Origin: Cepaea nemoralis
Lineage: Eukaryota; Mollusca; Gastropoda; Stylommatophora; Helicidae
Direction: 5' to 3'
NCBI GenBank assembly: GCA_014155875.1
Contig: JACEFZ010024488.1
Span: 248,001-312,000, forward strand
DNA: 64,000 bases
The translations under genes and the position numbers were made by a program. Positions 20,963 through 30,559 of this stretch are shown here, piece after piece; within the stretch, counting starts at the first letter, position 1, and the number at the start of each line of letters is the position of its first letter. The notes under the pieces are model-generated. The model made no database searches. It was given only the letters and a program-made list of their open reading frames with translations, and was not told the DNA's origin.

Positions 20963-23900
20963 GTACTTTGAGATAGAGCACAGATTAGATACATGTGATA
21001 CTGAGCACAGATTAGATACACGTGATACTGAGCACAGATTAGATACACGTGATACTCAGCACAGATTAGATACACGTGATACTCAGCACAGATTAGATAC
21101 ATGTGATACTCAGCACAGATTAGATACATGTGATACTGAGCACAGATTAGATACATGTGATACTGAGCACAGATTAGATACATGTGATACTGAGCACAGA
21201 TTAGATACATGTGATACTGAGCACAGATTAGATACATGTGATACTGAGCACAGATTAGATACATGTGATACTGAGCACAGATTAGATACACGTGATACAC
21301 TGTCAGGTACATAAACGCCCTGCCTTAGTGCCTCGCCATATTTTGTCACTGGCTCATAATCTGGCAGCAGCTGCCTAACCTGCTTAGTAAATTACTTTCC
21401 ACCCTTTCAGTAAGGTAGGCGTGATTCGCAATCGAATTGCGAATAATACTGAGCGTTATTCGCAATCGCAGACGTGACATTTACTTCGAAAATAGTACTT
21501 TCTTGCTCTTGATCCGCCTATCTGTACTTGGGCTCATAAATATGGAGATGCTATTGCGGTGCTTGGAAGAGATCTCTACAGTACACTAACTTAAGTCCCA
21601 TAGATGGTGTTGCAATAAAAAAAAATATGCACTCTTCCGAATAACAGCACCAAATTATTTATTGTAACAAATATCCCTTACAGTCCTTACACGGCCTAAT
21701 TATGTGATTATGCTAGTTGTGATATGCTGATTCAGGGCGATATTTCATTTGGCAAATAAAATTGATGTTAAACAAAGACATCTATTGGATCCATCGATTC
21801 CAACAGTCGATCACTCCGTTGCTGCCTGGGGGGCTGTGCCCCCCAGCAGCTTCCGCAGATCCATAGAGCACACTTTATTCACAAGCTTCGAGTTTCTGAG
21901 TTGTATGAAAAAAACAAAATATGCTCCCCAGCGGGTAATCGAACCTCGGTCTCCCACATGACAGGCGAAGATGCTTACCACTATGCTACTGAGCACACAA
22001 TATCAACTAAAAAAAAATAATATAGTCAAAAACGTGCCCAATGACATCATATATGTCACGTGACTAGCCGCAATTGTGAATAATGCTCAGTATTATTTGC
22101 AATTTGATTGAAAATAATCACTTTGTTTCAGTAAACAAAAAAAACCATCACAACCTTATCTTAATGACTGATTAATGACCTTGCTCTAAAATTCATCAAT
22201 TGCCTTTCCGACTGCAATCTCCAATGTATCAATTCATGTGCTGACACCTCCCAGGCTATGAGACAAGGCCATCAAGAATTTTCTCTCACAGTCTTCCTCT
22301 TTTTCTCTTTCCGCAAATCTTTCCAGTTGTAACATGTTTTAATTTCTGTCTTCTCATAATGTCACTCAAAAAACAATGATACTGCCTCTTTCTGATGTTT
22401 ATGATATGTCGTCTTTGTGTTACAAAATGTTTACATTAGTCATTGTGGCTGTCCAGTGAGTTTTCAGCTGGTAAATAGAATATTGCTATTTCCACATCGA
22501 GGCAGATTTGGGTTCCAGGGTCTGCCCAGCCCAACATGAGCAGCAGGAAATGTCTTGGGAAGTCGAAGTGGCATGAGCCCCGAGATCTGATTGGTCAATA
22601 AAAATACGGGGCTAGCACTGCATAAGTCAGAACATCTCAACGTGTGTACAAGTGTCCGCTGTGACTGATTCAGTTATCTGGTGTGTGATGAATGTGTTCC
22701 AGGCAGTTAGGGTTGATCATCATTACGTGCCATGTCAAATTAGTGAAAACGTATACACAAATGTGCGCATACATGCACACTCTCTCCCCCCCCCCTCTAT
22801 TACTTGTTGCAGAGACGTGTAGTCTTAGAACGGGAAGAAGAGGCGCCAGCCGTGGGCCTGTGAAGTGCTAGGACCTTCACCTTGTGTAGGCCTGAGTGCA
22901 GGCAGGAACAGGTGGCCAGGCTTTCCCTCTATTAGCGGATGATGAGCACAGGCCTTGAACCCTTGTGCGACCACATTCATGACATTATGAGCGATTACAC
23001 CAACCAACTTCTAAGAAGGAAGAGAAGTATTACTTCTTGCATATAGGTGTGTAGTCTGAGAAGGAAGAGAAAGAAATATTGCTTCTTGTATATCGATGTG
23101 CAGTCTGAGAAGAAAGAGAAAGAAATATTACTTCTTGCATGGAGATGTGCGATATGAGAAGGAAGAGAAAGAAATATTACTTTTTGCGTACAGGTATGCA
23201 GTCTGAGAAGGAAGCGAAAGATACTGTCAGGGATTGCTGCATTGTGAGCTAGGGTGACTGTTTCCTGTCCTCACAAGAATGTACAGCCAATGCTAGGACA
23301 CTGACTTATAGCATACGTTTTGTTTACGATTTCAGGATGAATTCTTGGACGTCATTTACTGGATGAGGCAGATCCTGGGTCTTCTGCTGGGCCTCGTCTG
23401 GGGCATCATCCCACTGAAAGGTCTTCTGGGACTAGCTTTGTACGTATCTGGCTGTCTGTGGTTTGATGATGTGACTGTATGTATCTGGCTGTCTGTTGAT
23501 GTTTGATGATCTGACTGTATGTATCTGGCTGTCTGTTGATGTTTGATGATCTGACTGTATGTATCTGGCTGTCTGTTGATGTTTGATGATCTGACTGTGT
23601 ATGTATCTGGCTGTCTGTGTGTTGATGTTTGATGATCTGACTGTGTATGTATCTGGCTGTCTGTGTGTTGATGTTTGATGATCTGACTGTGTATGTATCT
23701 GGCTGTCTGTGTGTTGATGTTTGATGATCTGACTTTGTACGTATATGGCTGTCTGTATATTGATGTTTGATGATCTGACTTTGTACGTATCGTGGGGAGG
23801 AGTAGTTGATGTTCCAGCATATAATTGCTGGCACCGGATATTGTCATTCTGTGTGACTATACAATGTCTTTGATGTCGTCAATTCATTTGCAGATCATGT

Positions 23901-25181
23901 CAAGAAATGCACAAACAGATAATAAGTGTTGACTGCAACATCCTGTAAAGGATATGCAACTAACTTTTTAAACTTTTAATGTGGTTTCGAACAGACGTGC
24001 GTTGTCTGATAGCTAACCTTTCAGCCACTGCCTACAGAACGATTGTTTATTATCAGGAGAAAAAGATGGGATGAGGAGGTAAGAGAGAATGTGTGATGAT
24101 AGTTAAGTGTCATTCATCTGTGTGAGTACACATTGATTATGTGACTTATTTGATGCGTGTTGTTTGCAGGTTCATGCTGGTCAATGTTGCCATAGTCTAC
24201 ATATACTACAACAGTTTCCAGAAAGTGGATGAAGAGACGTATGGTGGCACGATGGAGATTCTCAAAGAAGGATTGATGACATCTGTCTCGTCGTTTCTGG
24301 TAATTTTGTTTGGATGTTTACTTTAAAATGTCATTTATATTTGACTTTTCAGTTTAATCATAAACCAGGATTACAAGGCAGCAGGAGCCAGTTCATTGTT
24401 ACCAAGTCCTGGTCATTGGAAAAACAATGTCCATGAGGCGGAATCTTCGTGTTTGGAAACGTGAAGAAGCCATTGATTGCACTCAGCATTCGGCTGCTGT
24501 AACCAGTCTTCAAGAAAAGTCAGTGTCATGAGCATGGCAAATATCCAACAACTGTGCGGCTGCTTTGGCTCGATGCCATTCCAAAACCAGCATGAGTGAT
24601 CTGGGAGCAGAGGTCAGCTCCCAGAATCCACCACGATGTGGATTTCAAATTGGGACCGCTGGGCCGACAGGCGAGCATCTACAGTGCCTTCATACTGCAG
24701 TGCAAAACTTGTCTACCAGCTCTCGTACTTTTCTGTCATCAGGTTGTGAAATGGGAGAGGTTGGCTGTTTGTATTTTATCATTTGCCCTTTTAGATACAG
24801 AAGCCACCAACCCAATTTATTGCCTGGCATACTTCACTGCATCTCGTCAGGTGCATATTGCAGAATTATGTATCATAGGAAGTGATTACATGAATGAAAC
24901 TTTGGCTGAAACATTTACAAGTTGTAAGTTGTAAGTATTTCAACCAAAATATAATTCATATAATTCATTAATCACTTCACACATATACCTCTGCAGTTTG
25001 CACCTGACAAGATGCAGTGATATGTGCCAGGCAATAAATCATGCAATCTCTTGTTTGTGGCTTCTGTGTTTTCATTCACTAAAGGAATACATTGTTTGAA
25101 TGTACTCTATTCTGTCTTTATCTTCAGGTGGCCTGGATCATTTTATATTCTGCGTTGTATTCAGAATCATCATCATCATAG
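20846..25181 (+). CDS. RAB5IF: RAB5IF (OPTI/C20orf24) gene, complete, four coding exons
   Basis: The product is a small ER membrane protein. In vertebrates RAB5IF partners TMCO1 in the GEL subcomplex of the multipass translocon, helping to insert multi-spanning membrane proteins. The exons 20846-20962, 23336-23439, 24170-24299 and 25128-25181 join without a frame break into 134 codons. Family signatures are WSDKDEFLDVIYWMRQI, GLVWGIIPLKGLLGLALF, VYIYYNSF and EETYGGTMEILKEGLMTS. Hydrophobic segments lie at about residues 52-75 and 71-92 (two close membrane passes) and near the C-terminus (VAWIILYSALYS). Length matches the roughly 130-residue family. All splice sites are GT/AG and no damage is visible. 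The introns hold the 27-bp array, a MITE and other repeats. N-terminal residues 1-34 are Lys/Gln-rich and poorly conserved, so the start is the least certain part. Confidence 0.94.
20975..21300. repeat. 27-bp minisatellite in RAB5IF intron 1
   Basis: Twelve or so near-identical 27-base units: GAGCACAGATTAGATACA followed by TGTGATACT. Variants are C/T in ACATG/ACACG and GAGC/CAGC. Because 27 is a multiple of three, each frame is a nonapeptide repeat (for example EHRLDTCDT) on one strand; this is not coding. It abuts the exon 1 donor. Confidence 0.96.
21821..21850. other. GC-rich hairpin inside the MITE
   Basis: CTGGGGGGC and GCCCCCCAG pair around a TGT loop; GCTG and CAGC extend the stem past a one-base bulge. 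Confidence 0.85.
21922..21995 (-). pseudogene. tRNA-Asp(GUC)-like pseudogene within the MITE
   Basis: Read on the minus strand the 74 bases align without gaps to eukaryotic tRNA-Asp. They show box A TAGCATAGTGG, anticodon-loop CTGTCAT (anticodon GTC), GGGAGACC and box B GGTTCGATTAC. The acceptor stem has one mismatch and the T stem has two, and the box B end differs from the consensus TCC, so it is probably a pseudogene. The anticodon stem pairs only with G-U help. No CCA is needed in a eukaryotic gene; the GAGCA end may be chance. Confidence 0.8.
22230..22445 (-). pseudogene. LINE C-terminal fragment (family a-like)
   Basis: Minus-strand reading includes VTTGKICGKRKRGR, matching the TGKI.G.RGRGR motif of family a. 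Eroded and short. The neighbouring ATGTATCAATTCATGTGCTG resembles the unit of the 16.3-kb minisatellite. Confidence 0.6.
22465..22650 (+). repeat. SINE family E fragment
   Basis: Contains GGTCTGCCCAGCCCAACATG, AGGAAATGTCTTGGGAAGTC and TGATTGGTCAATA, matching the bodies of the copies at 47.5 and 62.4 kb. The head is poorly preserved. Confidence 0.7.
22820..23010. other. Unassigned, weak tRNA-like box
   Basis: The minus strand has GGGTTCAAGGCC near 22955, resembling a B box, but no convincing A box or repeat partner in this window. RAB5IF intron 1. Confidence 0.3.
23010..23225. repeat. Tandem repeat of about 60 bp in RAB5IF intron 1
   Basis: Roughly four units, each with GTCTGAGAAGGAAGAGAAAG, AAATATTACTTCTTGCAT and a GTATGCAG or ATGTGCAG end. 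Confidence 0.85.
23336..23439 (+). CDS. RAB5IF: RAB5IF exon 2
   Basis: The acceptor ATTTCAG precedes DEFLDVIYWMRQILGLLLG and LVWGIIPLKGLLGLA, with two bases (TT) of a split Leu codon at the end. The donor is GTACGTATC. This is the most conserved part of the family and includes the first hydrophobic pass. Confidence 0.95.
23437..23800. repeat. Minisatellite containing the RAB5IF exon 2 donor motif
   Basis: About eight units of roughly 42-49 bases with TGTATGTATCTGGCTGTCTG, then TTGATGTTTGATGATCTGAC. The first unit begins with the last bases of exon 2 (TTTGTACGTATCTGGCTGTC). The last two units repeat CTTTGTACGTAT, which has the same GTACGTAT donor context. It therefore starts in the exon end rather than in the intron. 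Confidence 0.93.
23880..23972 (+). repeat. Dispersed repeat A, copy 5 (3' part)
   Basis: ATCATGTCAAGAAATGCACA, GTGTTGACTGCAACATCC and AAAGGATATGCAACTAAC match the 3' third of the family. Confidence 0.75.
24170..24299 (+). CDS. RAB5IF: RAB5IF exon 3
   Basis: Acceptor TTTGCAG; the first G completes the split Leu codon. Encodes FMLVNVAIVYIYYNSFQ and VDEETYGGTMEILKEGLMTS, then VSSFL. Donor GTAATT, phase 0. The YGGT.EL.KEG.MTS motif is diagnostic. Confidence 0.95.
24300..25127. other. RAB5IF intron 3
   Basis: No repeat family recognised. Plus frames near 24565-24934 are open for about 100 codons but have no recognisable domain and sit inside the intron. Confidence 0.5.
25128..25181 (+). CDS. RAB5IF: RAB5IF exon 4 with stop codon
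   Basis: The acceptor TCTTCAG is followed by VAWIILYSALYSESSSS and TAG. It replaces the vertebrate C-terminal hydrophobic IWIIFYTAIHYD-like segment. The Ser run comes from a TCA repeat. Confidence 0.9.
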   Translation: MAWIILYSALYSESSSS

Positions 25182-26127
25182 CAGCTATGGAACATTGTCA
25201 TCCGTGCTCAGCGAGAATGGGACTAATCTGACGATGTTGGTTGTCTGTATAATCTAACCAGTAATGGATGTCTCGGCCAGCGAGGCTAGACCAGGGAAGG
25301 ACAAATACAGCTTTGCACAACACATGTATTCTTGTGTTAGTGAAAGATATGTTTATTTGCTGGTTTTCATTCCACTGTATGGCGTGAAATCTGTTTTCTT
25401 ATTTTTCAGTTGTGGACTAATTATATTGTGTAACGTACAAGTTGTTATTTTTATACTCCCATTATTTCACCTTGTTCATTTGTAACATCTTTTAAAAGAT
25501 GCACAGTCACAGTTCGATGTATATGTAGTCTTTTAAGACTGCTTAGTTTTTCGGATAAACATTGTTTTTTTCACACAAGAATATTACATACACCAGAACT
25601 AAAGATATTTTAATGCAGCCAACTTTACGGAAGTTCAAAAATTCATCTAAGAAAATTAAATAGAAAAAACACAGAGAAAAAAGCTGACATCCCAAAAATG
25701 AATTCCGTCCACACTCACAAGTAATGATGTAACAAATCACAGTACAACAGTGTCCAGCATAAATCAACTGTTTCATTGATGTCTTTATCATTTGTTTACT
25801 TGTTGGATCTAGTTTCCGTAACAAAATGCATGTAAACAAGTTTAGTTGGTGTGTGTTCATGACCTTCAGCAAAGACCATGTAGATGACCTTATTACCCAT
25901 TTCTGACATTGCTTGCCAGCTGTCATATTGCCTTTTTTTAACGTTTGCTTTCCTAACTTTCCTAAACAAGAGAGTTCATTTGTGATATTTTGCAATAGTA
26001 TGTCAACATTGTAACCAGTTAATGTATTTATAATTATATGTCATTTTCTTCACATCTGCAGAAATAGAGGTTTCAGTGTATACAGTAGAAATGCCATGTA
26101 CTTGTTTGTGTTTTTGAATGAATTCTG
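25182..26127. other. RAB5IF 3' UTR and downstream sequence
   Basis: AT-rich. No clear AATAAA occurs in the first 900 bases. A perfect 14-base palindrome ATCTTTTAAAAGAT lies at about 25488. The minus frame at 25543-25995 has no recognisable domain. Confidence 0.45.
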
Positions 26128-26410
26128 GAAGGTGTGGTGGTGTAGTGACTAGACATCTCACATGCTGGTCCGTTGATCGTGGGTTTAGTCCACATCGTGG
26201 TGGATTCTGAAGATTACAATGGATCTGGGCTTCCTGGTTGACCCAGCCTAATATGGGAAGTCAAGGCGGCTGGCGAGATACTGGCCACATCAGCCCCCTA
26301 GGGCCGGTTGGTCTATACACATGTGGCGCTCGCACCAGATGCCCATTGCAGCTTAAATCGTGTAGAATGGTCCCTTAGGTGCTGATAGGAAATAATGTCG
26401 CCTGAATACT
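26128..26410 (+). mobile_element. SINE family E copy
   Basis: tRNA-like head (GGTGGTGTAGTGACTAGACA, then GATCGTGGGTTTAGTCC). The body has GGTTGACCCAGCCTAATATG, GATACTGGCCACATCAGCCC and GGTTGGTCTATACACATG. The 3' end is GCAGCTTAAATCGTGTAG and so on. Confidence 0.82.
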
Positions 26411-26439
26411 GCTGCATACACTTGTGTTTTGTTGACAAT

Positions 26440-26600
26440 CATGATCACAAATCTGGGCACCTGTGAAGTCGGAGTGGGTTCACCTGATGGCGAGGGACAC
26501 TGTTAATAGGAAAAGCTAATCCACGCACAAAGATTCAGTCTAGCACTACTAGAAGTGTGTGTATGGACTGCACTTAAGTTCAAAGTGAGCGAGAGCAAAG
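26440..26600 (+). repeat. SINE family D, 3' half
   Basis: GAAGTCGGAGTGGGTTCACC, GGGACACTGTTAATAGG, AAAGCTAATCCACGCACAAA and the TTCAAAGTGAGCGAG end match the 43.7-kb copy. The tRNA-like head is missing. Confidence 0.8.
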
Positions 26601-26649
26601 AAGAAGAAGACAAATTTGGGCAGTGTTTACTTGCATGTACAGGAAGTAT

Positions 26650-26720
26650 TATCACCATCATGTGCCATGCCGATAAGCCTGGGTGGTCATGGGTGAGCCT
26701 AGACACACCATGCCCCAGAA
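26650..26720 (-). repeat. LINE family g extreme 3' fragment
   Basis: CATCATGTGCCATGCCGATA and GGGTGGTCATGG match the 3' end of the LINE at 30.56-31.47 kb (CATCATGTGCCATGCCGGTA). Confidence 0.65.
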
Positions 26721-27079
26721 GTTGTCTTGTAGGGTTGTTCCTGTGGGCCAGATTACCGTCAGAACAAGTAGGTGGCCTGCTTTGTACAGACGCAGAGTTG
26801 TCCATTCATTCCAGTGGTTGCTGAACCCTGAACTGTATTTGCTGCAGGTGTGTGTATTACCTGGCCACTGAGACGTGCAGGTGGGATGTGTGCCTGGTAG
26901 AGCACAGACCGTGCTACATTTCTCATGTTCTCCTGTACTGTAGGCAGCTTACGTGTGTATGATCAAGAAATTATGTTAGGCCTTTTTTACAAACAAATAT
27001 AGGGAAATGTCATGAGACATCTAAAGGTGTGTCCGAGCCCAGGGGTAACATGATACTAGGATTTCTGTGCTAGTGCTTG

Positions 27080-28262
27080 CTGCCACAGGGCCAGTGTGCT
27101 GGTGTGAATGGCACAGGATCAGTGTGTGCTGGTGTGAATGCCACAGGACCAGTGTGTGCTGGTGTGAATGCCACAGTATCAGTGTGCTGGTGTGAATGCC
27201 ACAGGATCAGTGTGCTGGTGTGAATGCCACAAAATCAGTGTGCTGGTGTGAACAAGTGCAACTGCCTCAGGATCAGTGTGTGCTGGTGGTGTGAATGCCA
27301 CAGGATCAGTGTGCTGGTGTGAATGCCACAGTATCAGTGTGCTGGTGTGAATGCCACAAGATCAGTGTGTGCTGGTGTGAATGCCACAGTATCAGTGTGC
27401 TGGTGTGAATGCCACAGTATCAGTGTGCTGGTGTGAATGCCACAAGATCAGTGCTGGTGTGAATGCCACAGTATCAGTGTGCTGGTGTGAATGCCACAGG
27501 ATCAGTGTGTGCTGGTGTGAATGCCACAGGATCAGTGTGTGCTGGTGTGAATGCCACAGGATCAGTGTGTGCTGGTGTGAATGCCACAGTATCAGTGTGC
27601 TGGTGTGAATGCCACAGGATCAGTGTATGCTGGTGTGAATGCCACAGGATCAATGTGTGCTGGTGTGAATGCCACAGGATCAGTGTGTGCTGGTGTGAAT
27701 GCCACAGTATCAGTGTGCTGTGTGTGAATGCCACAGGATCAGTGTGTGCTGGTGTGAATGCCACAAGATCAGTGTGCTGGTGTGAATGCCATGCAGCCAG
27801 TGTGCTGGTGTGAACAAGTGCAGCTGACTCAGGATCAGTGTGTGCTGGTGTGAATGCCACAAGATCAGTGTGCTGGTGTGAATGCCACAGGACCAGTGTG
27901 TGCAGGTGTGAATGCCACAGGACCAGTGTGTGCAGGTGTGAATGCCACAGTATCATTGTGTGCTGGTGTGAATGTCACAGGATCAGTGTGTGCTGGTGTG
28001 AATGCCTCAAGATCAGTGTGTGCTGGTGTGAATGCCACAGGATCAGTGTGTGGGTGTGAATGCCACAAGATCAGTGTGCTGGTGTGAATGCCACGTGGCC
28101 AGTGTGCTGGTGTCAATGCCATGTGGTCAGTGTGCTGGTGTGAATGCCATGTGGCCAGTGTGCTGGTGTGAATGCCACATGTGCTGGTGTGAATGCCATG
28201 TGGCCAGTGTGCTGGTGTGAATGCCACGCGGCCAGTGTGCTGGTGTGAACAAGTGCGACTGC
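27080..28262. repeat. 28/30-bp minisatellite downstream of RAB5IF
   Basis: About forty units of GCTGGTGTGAATGCCACAGG followed by ATCAGTGT or ATCAGTGTGT; the optional GT changes the length by two. GTGAACAAGTGC variants recur at about 27250, 27812 and 28245, hinting at higher-order duplication. The right end (after 28080) switches to CATGTGGCCAGTG variants. Frames on both strands are artefacts. Confidence 0.96.
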
Positions 28263-28626
28263 CTCAGAATCAGTGTGCAGGCATGGCCCCATGTTGCATT
28301 CTGTGCGTGTCTTACACCAACTGAAACCTTCACTGCCAAGAAAATAATCCATGTTCATGGGTGTCACAGCTGGCATGTGAAAGATATTTATAATGTGGTT
28401 GTTTTGTGTGTGAGAATGACTACTTGTTTGTTTTATTCCAGATGTTGATAGTGTGTTTGTCACCTGTATTTAGTGGTATCAACACCGGTTTGACCAGGGC
28501 TTTGTCTTGTATTCAGATTTCTTGTTCGTCTAGTCTAGTCATTTCCATCTGCTGCTCTTGATCAGTGGCAACTCAGCTGCCATGACATTGATTGCTGCTT
28601 AATATCTTCATCGTGTTATGAAATGA

Positions 28627-28632
28627 AATAAA
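28627..28632 (+). promoter_or_regulatory. Candidate polyadenylation signal AATAAA
   Basis: AATAAA in ATGAAATGAAATAAACAATC, preceded by an acceptor-like TTTTATTCCAG at about 28430-28440. It could end a longer RAB5IF 3' UTR or another transcript. No coding support. Confidence 0.3.
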
Positions 28633-28914
28633 CAATCTTCATTGCACACGCATGCTTGTCTCCTTTTTCAGCAGTTGACGAAGAGTTGTGAACATGAACA
28701 CCTTGTCTGTGAGCCTCTGAACACAGTTTTCTAATCATGAGCCTACATCAGCAGAGATGCTGTTATAGGAGTGTGATGTATTAGGCCCTCTTACATACTA
28801 GGTCACAGATTAATAGATTGGTTGACACAGTCCTAGTTCTAATAGGGATTAAATCCCTGACCACAGGGATCGTGAGTGAGTGCATGTTAACTTATAACAG
28901 TGGTTCGATTAACA

Positions 28915-29215
28915 GCAAACATAAATCGTTTATGTCACAACAAAGCGTAAACACTAGTTCCTATGACAACCAACATATTTAATTTAAACACAAAATGAAC
29001 CAATTTTTTATAACAGCCAACATATTTAATGTAAACACACTAAATATCGATTTTTCGTCACATGAAAGCTCAAAAAGTGATTCTGAAAACACCCAACATA
29101 TTTAATATAAATACCATAAAAGAATTTTTCGTCACACCAAAGCTCATACACTGGTTCTTAAAACACCCAACATATGTAATGTAAACACCATGAACCCATT
29201 TTTCGTCACACCACA
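28915..29215. repeat. Tandem repeat, about four units of 60-70 bp
   Basis: Each unit contains CCAACATATTTAAT, GTAAACACC or similar, and TTTTTCGTCACA. Diverged. Confidence 0.8.
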
Positions 29216-29399
29216 AGCCTGAATCATAATGTGAATGCAGGTTAGTGAACACAGCTTCTGTAGATCTGATTCTATACTGCTCTCAGATCAGTTCATGAAC
29301 CAGGAGAAAACAACAGGACAAAGGTCAGCAAGAACATGATCACAATAACATTCTGCATTTTGGCTTCAAAGCTTTCTACAGAAGCAAGGACAAGCAGAC

Positions 29400-29745
29400 A
29401 CTGAAAACAGTTATCGTTTCACTGAGAGTATCTTATCACAGAGAATTTTATCACTGAGAGTATCTTATCACTGAGACTATCTTTTTCTTCTGCGCTCATC
29501 CGGAGAGTGTTTTTTGATGTGACTGCGTAGTGCCTGTTTGCAGCAGACCTGCATTTTTGCTCCGTTAGGCCCGACATATCTGACTTTTTTGGGTGTTTGT
29601 TGACCGGGTTAACCTCCTCGGGTAGTGAGACTATCTTATCACTGAGAGAATCTAATTGAGTTTCTTATCACTGAGAGAATCTTATCACAGAGAATCTGAT
29701 CATAGAGAGAACCTGACCACTGAGAGTTACCTCTGGACATGGGAC
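29400..29745. repeat. Short tandem repeats interrupted by SINE-like repeat B
   Basis: CACTGAGAGTATCTTATCAC-type units occur on both sides of the repeat B copy, and GTGAGACTATCTT is present before and after it, suggesting insertion into a pre-existing array. Confidence 0.7.
29485..29630 (-). repeat. SINE-like repeat B, copy 2
   Basis: TTCTTCTGCGCTCATCCGGA, GACTGCGTAGTGCCTGTTTG, CCGTTAGGCCCGACATATC and TTGTTGACCGGGTTAACCTC. Flanked by ACTATCTT and GAGACTATCTTATCAC; the repeated ACTATCTT may be a target duplication. Confidence 0.78.
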
Positions 29746-29811
29746 TAGAGTCTGGTACAGTATAGTATGGTATCAGACAATACTGCTTCACCACAGAAAG
29801 CTGACCGAGGA

Positions 29812-30025
29812 GTCTCCGTGGCGAAGTGGTCAAACCGTCTGACTCAGGCTCTGAAGGTTGTGGGTTCGATTCCGGGTGCGACCTTCGGTTCACAAGTGCA
29901 TTTTTTCAGAGACTCCTGATGGTCGTCACTGGAGCTATGGAGTTCGTGCTTTGTGCGACGCTTTCCACGCTCCGGAATGAGACTGAGCCATATAGGATAA
30001 AAACCTGGTGCATTTTTTTTTGCTC
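29812..30025 (+). mobile_element. SINE family C copy with intact pol III boxes
   Basis: Starts GGAGTCTCCGTGGCGAAGTG. The A box TGGCGAAGTGG and the B box GGTTCGATTCC both fit the consensus exactly. The type-II tRNA-like head has a long variable region. The body has GACTCCTGATGGTCGTCACT and GCTATGGAGTTCGTGCTTTG. It ends TTTTTTTT. Confidence 0.87.
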
Positions 30026-30312
30026 GCTAACTTTGAACTGAAGTGTAGTCCATGCACACTATTTATAGTAGTGATGGACTGAATTTTGCGTGTAGATTAG
30101 CTTTCTCTAGATTAGCTTTTCAGTGTTTCTCGCCAGCAGGTGAACTCACTCCGACTTCAGAGGTGCTTGTAATTTACATCCCCAAGTCAAGGACAACAGG
30201 TCAACATTTTAGTCCAACTGTCCGGTGTAGGGGTTGAACCCCTTACCTCGTCATCAGCACACTGGATGTTTAAGAACACACGTTCTTACCCATTTGGCCA
30301 CGCTGATGAAGT
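30026..30312 (-). mobile_element. SINE family D copy (reverse)
   Basis: Reverse complement of the 43.7-kb copy: TGAACTCACTCCGACTTCAG, TGTAATTTACATCCCCAAGT, GTGTAGGGGTTGAACCCCTT and a head end CATTTGGCCACGCTGAT. It is inserted directly after the family C SINE. Confidence 0.85.
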
Positions 30313-30559
30313 CGATCCTTTTTTTTAAAAAGCTGCCCGTCATGACACATCAGGCGTGAACTAATTTGATGTGATTGTCAGCACAATGCTGTCTCAACTG
30401 GTCACTTTCTGTAAGCTTTAGTCAGCAGTTCCCATCTTACCTGAGATAATATAATGTGGAATTCATTTCTAAACTTGCTTTTTCATTGTTTTGTTTTATC
30501 AAAAATAATATGTGCAATTTAGAATTTATCTGGAGCCTGGCATTGCAGTAACTTGAATA
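30313..30559. other. Nothing recognised
   Basis: AT-rich spacer between SINEs and the LINE 3' end. Confidence 0.4.

Larger units (their letters stand above)
21414..22125. mobile_element. Inverted-repeat DNA element (MITE), MULE-like
   Basis: Arms of about 55-60 bases at 21414-21475 and 22060-22125 are inverted copies. Both, read inward, contain GCGAATAATACTGAG or GCAAATAATACTGAG, then TTATTCGCAAT or TTATTCACAAT, then ACGTGACAT. The element is flanked by TTTCAGTAA at 21405-21413 and 22126-22134, a perfect 9-bp duplication, the length typical of Mutator-like elements. No transposase is present. The interior holds a strong GC hairpin and a tRNA-Asp-like sequence. It lies in RAB5IF intron 1. Confidence 0.85.

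Noticed and set aside
20946..21349. Open frames on both strands over the 27-bp array (EHRLDTCDT repeats)
   Set aside because: Unit length is a multiple of three without stops; it lies in the RAB5IF intron.
21922..21995. Functional tRNA-Asp gene
   Set aside because: T-stem mismatches, an acceptor-stem mismatch and location inside a transposable element point to a pseudogene, though the pol III boxes are nearly intact.
24565..24934. Plus-strand frames of 106 and 112 codons as an extra gene
   Set aside because: They fall inside RAB5IF intron 3, overlap each other in two frames and show no domain.
27381..28227. Repetitive frames (CAGVNATGSV and HSHQHTDPVAFTPAH types)
   Set aside because: Products of the 28/30-bp array; no initiation or splice context.
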